Assembly (NCBI GenBank): GCA_029239675.1
Contig: JARBUM010000005.1
Location: 1-64,000 of the forward strand
Direction: 5' to 3'
DNA length: 64,000 nucleotides
From: Pelosinus sp.
GTDB taxonomy: Bacteria > Bacillota > Negativicutes > DSM-13327
The number at the start of each line of letters is the position of its first letter. Position 1 is the stretch's first letter. Positions 62,875 through 64,000 of the stretch are shown here, one piece after another. The notes under the pieces are model-generated. The model made no database searches, had not been told where the DNA came from, and saw nothing but the letters and a program-made list of their open reading frames with translations. The position numbers and the translations under genes were made by a program.

Positions 62875-63969
62875 TCATTTCACTCCACTTGAGATTTTAA
62901 GGGGATGGTAAAAAGTATCTCTTTCTACTGCAAGGTAACCAGTCTCTTCCACAAAGCTGATAATCTCTTTTTTTGTAATTCCTGTCTTCGTTGTAGCACC
63001 AGCCGCATGAATGATCTTTTCTTCCACCACAGTTCCATCTAAATCATCTGCACCAAAGGCTAAGGCCAATTGGGCAATAGGCAAAGTCAGCATCATCCAA
63101 AATGCTTTTATATGATCAAAATTATCTAAAATAAGCCGTGCTAAAGCGATCATTTTTAAGTCTTCCCATGAAGACACTCGCTGTAACTGAGTAAAGCCAG
63201 TATTGGCAGGATGAAAGGGAAAGGCAACGAAAGCTTGAAACCCACCCGTTTGATCTTGAATATCTCGTAATGTGATTAAATGCTTAATACGCTGTTCGAT
63301 TGTTTCAATATGCCCATACAACATGGTCGCATTGGTAGGCAAGCCTAAAGAATGAGCAGTGGTAATCACATCGATCCATTCTGCTTTTGAAGCTTTGTTA
63401 GGGCAAATGATTTTTCGAATCGTATCATCTAAAATTTCAGCCCCGCCCCCTGGCAACGAATCAAGACCTGCAGCTTTTAATTGTTCCAATACTGTACGTA
63501 TACTTAACTTTGAGATAGTAGCAAAATGTACGATCTCTACAGGAGTAAAGGCTTTTAGATGCACCTGGGGAGCAGCAGCTTTTACTGCCGCAACAATCTC
63601 AAGATAATAGGAAAATGGCTTATCAGGATGCAAGGCACTCACCATATGTATTTCGCTAAGGTCAGGGGTTTCCTCTACCGTCTTACTTACAATTTCGATT
63701 ACCTCTGCCTTTTCCATGACATAAGCCCTACTATGTTCCGCCTTACAACCAAAAGCACATAAAGGACAACCAGACACACAAATATTCGTTAAATTAATAT
63801 GCCTGTTCACATTATAATAAACATGATTGCCTGATTTACGTTCTTTAACACTACGTGCTAAACTAGCCAACCTTAAAATATCATTTTGTTGGTATAGTGC
63901 CAATGCCTCTGCAAAATTCAATCGCCCACCACTACTTATCTTTTCTGAGGCTATCTCTATAGGATTCAT
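62875..63969 (-). CDS. mqnE: Aminofutalosine synthase
   Basis: A 364-residue radical-SAM enzyme adding the SAM-derived adenosyl unit to 3-enolpyruvylbenzoate. The cluster is Cys-64, Cys-68, Cys-71 (CVSGCPLCAFGC), followed by SLPGGGAEIL and PTNATMLYGHIETIEQRI. ATG 63969 lies five to six bases after GAGGTGG. It is the first gene seen of the mqnE-mqnA-mqnC set. Having MqnE with MqnC points to the 6-amino-6-deoxyfutalosine variant of the pathway. Only 31 bases remain upstream, so a promoter cannot be judged. Confidence 0.95.
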   Translation of the reverse strand: MNPIEIASEKISSGGRLNFAEALALYQQNDILRLASLARSVKERKSGNHVYYNVNRHINLTNICVSGCPLCAFGCKAEHSRAYVMEKAEVIEIVSKTVEETPDLSEIHMVSALHPDKPFSYYLEIVAAVKAAAPQVHLKAFTPVEIVHFATISKLSIRTVLEQLKAAGLDSLPGGGAEILDDTIRKIICPNKASKAEWIDVITTAHSLGLPTNATMLYGHIETIEQRIKHLITLRDIQDQTGGFQAFVAFPFHPANTGFTQLQRVSSWEDLKMIALARLILDNFDHIKAFWMMLTLPIAQLALAFGADDLDGTVVEEKIIHAAGATTKTGITKKEIISFVEETGYLAVERDTFYHPLKISSGVK

Positions 63970-64000
63970 TTTTTGCCACCTCATTATCTTATGATGGTAG

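Noticed and set aside
1-64000. CRISPR arrays, tRNA or rRNA genes, integrases, insertion sequences
   Set aside because: No regularly spaced short repeats, cloverleaf tRNA signatures, rRNA sequence or transposase/integrase motifs were recognised by reading; a formal scan was not possible.

Overview
The window is low-GC bacterial chromosome with no rRNA, tRNA, phage, insertion sequence or CRISPR array that I could see. It looks like a spore-forming-type Firmicute of the diderm class Negativicutes (Sporomusaceae, for example Pelosinus or Sporomusa). Reasons are AT-rich DNA with strong AGGAGG ribosome sites, Firmicute riboswitch classes (SAM-I, TPP, purine, ykkC/PRPP), a futalosine menaquinone pathway, and an RND efflux pump with periplasmic adaptor, which implies an outer membrane. 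The genus is inference from gene content, not a database match.

Layout. 1-13 kb holds housekeeping and accessory genes: a partial unknown gene at the left edge, a GlpA-like FAD oxidoreductase with a BFD [2Fe-2S] domain, a DUF1904 protein, a fosmidomycin-resistance-type MFS pump, DUF421 and DUF456 membrane proteins, a universal stress protein, ddl, an AraC regulator, a YgiD-type dioxygenase, a HAD phosphatase, an HD protein, azlCD and a C_GCAxxG_C_C protein. 13.2-18.2 kb is a MarR-adaptor-RND efflux operon behind a long palindrome. 18.3-21.5 kb carries a HipA-like kinase, an internally duplicated Sm-like protein, larE and a SAM riboswitch that controls only a 64-residue unknown protein. 21.6-32.5 kb is a sugar-utilisation divergon. 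Leftward run a three-gene two-component set (kinase, regulator, membrane-anchored binding protein), a ribose-type ABC importer and a fructokinase-like enzyme; rightward run a class II aldolase, a PfkB kinase and a D-lyxose isomerase. Both arms carry a related inverted-repeat operator.

32.7-41.8 kb is a purine operon (purine permease-purE-C-F-M-N-H-D) read leftward from one promoter through a tandem guanine-PRPP riboswitch. 41.9-44 kb has terC, trxB and trxA. 44-49.1 kb is a thiamine operon (thiS-G-H-F-E-C) behind two nearly identical TPP riboswitches, each with its own terminator. 49-60 kb has deoD, a sensor kinase/HD-GYP regulator pair, an AI-2E-family exporter, a GNAT enzyme with an apparent non-ATG start, a PqqD/OPT transporter pair beside a decayed OPT copy, and guaA. 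60-64 kb is menaquinone synthesis by the futalosine route (mqnE-A-C) with a divergent MTAP-family phosphorylase.

Structure not explained by genes includes a dispersed two-hairpin repeat family (six full, partial or deleted copies, with covarying stem changes and one deletion scar), a second CACAGA-type palindromic repeat, an ArnT/PMT-like glycosyltransferase remnant, and many perfect hairpin terminators.
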